NCBI GenBank assembly: GCA_002914845.1 | Contig: JXTC01000177.1 | Span: 371,245 to 435,244 of the forward strand | Source of the DNA: Trema orientale | Taxonomy: Eukaryota > Streptophyta > Magnoliopsida > Rosales > Cannabaceae | DNA length: 64,000 nucleotides | Reading direction: 5' to 3' | In this document: positions 62,369 to 64,000 of the stretch, piece by piece | How positions within the stretch are numbered: the first letter of the stretch is position 1 | Layout: each line of letters begins with the position of its first letter | The notes under the pieces: generated by a model | Told to the model about the DNA's origin: nothing | The model's database searches: none | What the model saw: the letters and a program-made list of their open reading frames with translations, nothing else | Made by a program: the position numbers and the translations under genes

Positions 62369-63330
62369 AATTAATAAAACTGCACAAACAAATAAACTTA
62401 ATCAATATAAACCAAGATTGTATGCGCTGAAAGAGATAGACACGCTATCTCAATCACAAGTATAAATCAGAATTTTCATACTGCTTAAGTTGATTTTCAA
62501 TATTGTCAGCAAGGAATAGCAAAATAAATGAAAATCTAAATCACCAACAAACCAAAATTTAGAACCATGATCTACATTATAGTCACTTTCTTATGATTAA
62601 AAATAGATATTTTAGTACATAGTAAAGTAAACATCCTAAACTCCTTTAATCTCAAAATTTCAATGAAAACAATCTAATTCCAAAAGAGAAGCAACGTGCT
62701 TTAAATCAAATTAAACAACACAGATAATTAACGACATCGAGTTCCATTAAAAACTCAAAAGGAGAACCAAAAAAAAAAAAAAAAAAAAGATAGGTAGATC
62801 TAAAGCTTATAAGCTAAAATCGCATCAAATTAAACAATCGGACTATCAAAATCAAATAAGATCCAGAAAAATGAGGACCAGATCAGCCAACCAAACAGCC
62901 CGATCTAAATCAAAAACTAACAAAAATCCATCGACGAAAGATGCCATGGATCATTAAGCTCATCATAGATTTAGCTCCAAAAGTCCAAATAAAACTCAGA
63001 TCAGCACAAAAAAGCACCCAAACCAAACTCCATAACTCACCGATCCAACAAAATCCCAACAATTCAAAGCAAAAAAATAAAATAAAAATAAATAAATGAA
63101 AATAACAAAGAAGAACGTCGAGATCGAAGTTAGAATACCTAGAAGAAAAGAACAGGAAAGACGATCGAAGAAGACGACGACGTCGACGCGGCCACAACCT
63201 TGAGAAGACGATGGGGGTCGGGTCGGGTCTCACAGTAGTAGCTGGCCTCAGTCGGCGGAGATGAAAATGAAGGAGAATAAGGAGAAGCAGGAGTAGAGAG
63301 ATTTGGAGGCTTTAAATAGCTGGGGTTTTC
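62369..63330 (-). promoter_or_regulatory. Actin leader intron, leader exon and TATA box
   Basis: A leader intron runs from a GT at 63138 to an AG at 62381-62380, 12 bases before the ATG. The leader exon lies upstream (about 63139-63290), and TATTTAAA is seen on the minus strand at 63311-63318. A long leader intron is typical of plant actin genes and often raises expression. The transcription start is inferred. Confidence 0.7.
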
Positions 63331-64000
63331 AAATGCACATGAAATGAAATTTACACCAAATTTTTATTTATTTTAAAAAAAAAAATTAATTTTAACTTCT
63401 TTTTATTTTTATTTCTATTTTTTTAAAATTTGGGAGGAGGAATCATTTCGACCACGAGTAAAGATAGGGTGACCTGGCTGGCTGACAGCCTTTTTCCTCC
63501 CCCGAAGAGCCCAGTCCCATGTTCGTCTCCCGATATTTTTATTTTCTTTTATTTTTCTCATTTTTCATTTTCTCGTATCGTTTCCCGCCTGATCCGATCT
63601 CCACCGTCCAATTATGCTCAGTCTTAAAATTCATGGCTTTGATTTACTGAGCGATCGGCTTAGTCTGCCTCACTGTATACTCTGGCTCTGGCAGGAAGTC
63701 ACGGGATGCAAACTCCGCCCCCCGCCTCCTTGCCTCGGCTCGGCTTAGCTTAGGCTTGGCTCTCGACTTTCGCACTAAAACTCTTTGAATTTCAAAATTG
63801 ATGCACAGACACAAACAACTATTTACATTTGTTTCTTCTTGAATATTCTTTGAGCCAAATAATTCGTATTTGTTTTCTTTCAGAAAATAAATATTATCGT
63901 CTCTTTTTCTTCTTTTAATGTAAATTTTTTTATTTTAGTTAGACACTCTATGTTTGATGAAAAGGAGGGAACGAGGGAGAGTAAAAAGGAAGGGAAATGT
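63331..64000. other. Upstream region of the actin gene
   Basis: No coding sequence recognised. Contains AT-rich runs and a GC-richer patch (about 63690-63770). Confidence 0.5.

Overview
The window is nuclear DNA from a flowering plant, most likely a eudicot. The genes are split by many GT-AG introns, intergenic DNA is AT-rich, two proteins start with plausible chloroplast transit peptides, and plant-type transposons (Ty1/copia, hAT, TIR elements) fill the spaces. I cannot name the species. There are two assembly gaps (15183-15902 and 56005-56237).

Layout. 0-4 kb: an Alba-family RGG-box nucleic-acid-binding protein (minus strand, 8 coding exons). 6.4-17.7 kb: an RBM39/CC1-like splicing factor (minus, 13 coding exons). 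Its second intron carries a block of about 2.8 kb that repeats 3943-6768 and ends exactly at the first gap. 18.9-20 kb: a TIR element. 22.7-25 kb: the last three exons of a LIKE-COV (DUF502) membrane protein whose 5' half is missing. 25.4-30.4 kb: a complete, very young Ty1/copia retrotransposon with identical LTRs and one open 1484-codon polyprotein. 30.4-32.2 kb: a diverged tandem duplication. 34.7-35.1 kb: BOLA2 without a visible first exon. 36.6-38.1 kb: a plastid fibrillin, probably FBN5. 39.7-44.7 kb: a hAT relic and unusual arrays of a GTAACC/GGTTAC motif. 44.7-48.5 kb: a full-length but dead hAT element with 8-bp target duplications. 51.2-54.8 kb: the small, glutamine-amidotransferase subunit of carbamoyl-phosphate synthetase (430 aa). 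55.6-57.1 kb: an apparent solo LTR. 60.9-63.3 kb: an actin gene (377 aa, ACT7-like) with a leader intron, on the minus strand.

The genes do not form one pathway, since this is an ordinary plant gene neighbourhood. The order RBM39-like, BOLA2, FBN5, ACT7 matches, from memory, the Arabidopsis AT5G09880-AT5G09810 segment, so the backbone looks like conserved microsynteny expanded by transposons. The LIKE-COV fragment and carA are outside that block.

I found no clear new biological system. The most useful points for follow-up are the gap-abutting exact duplication, the TSD-less young copia element sitting between two 5'-truncated genes, the GTAACC/GGTTAC arrays, and the Trp-to-stop decay of the hAT transposase.
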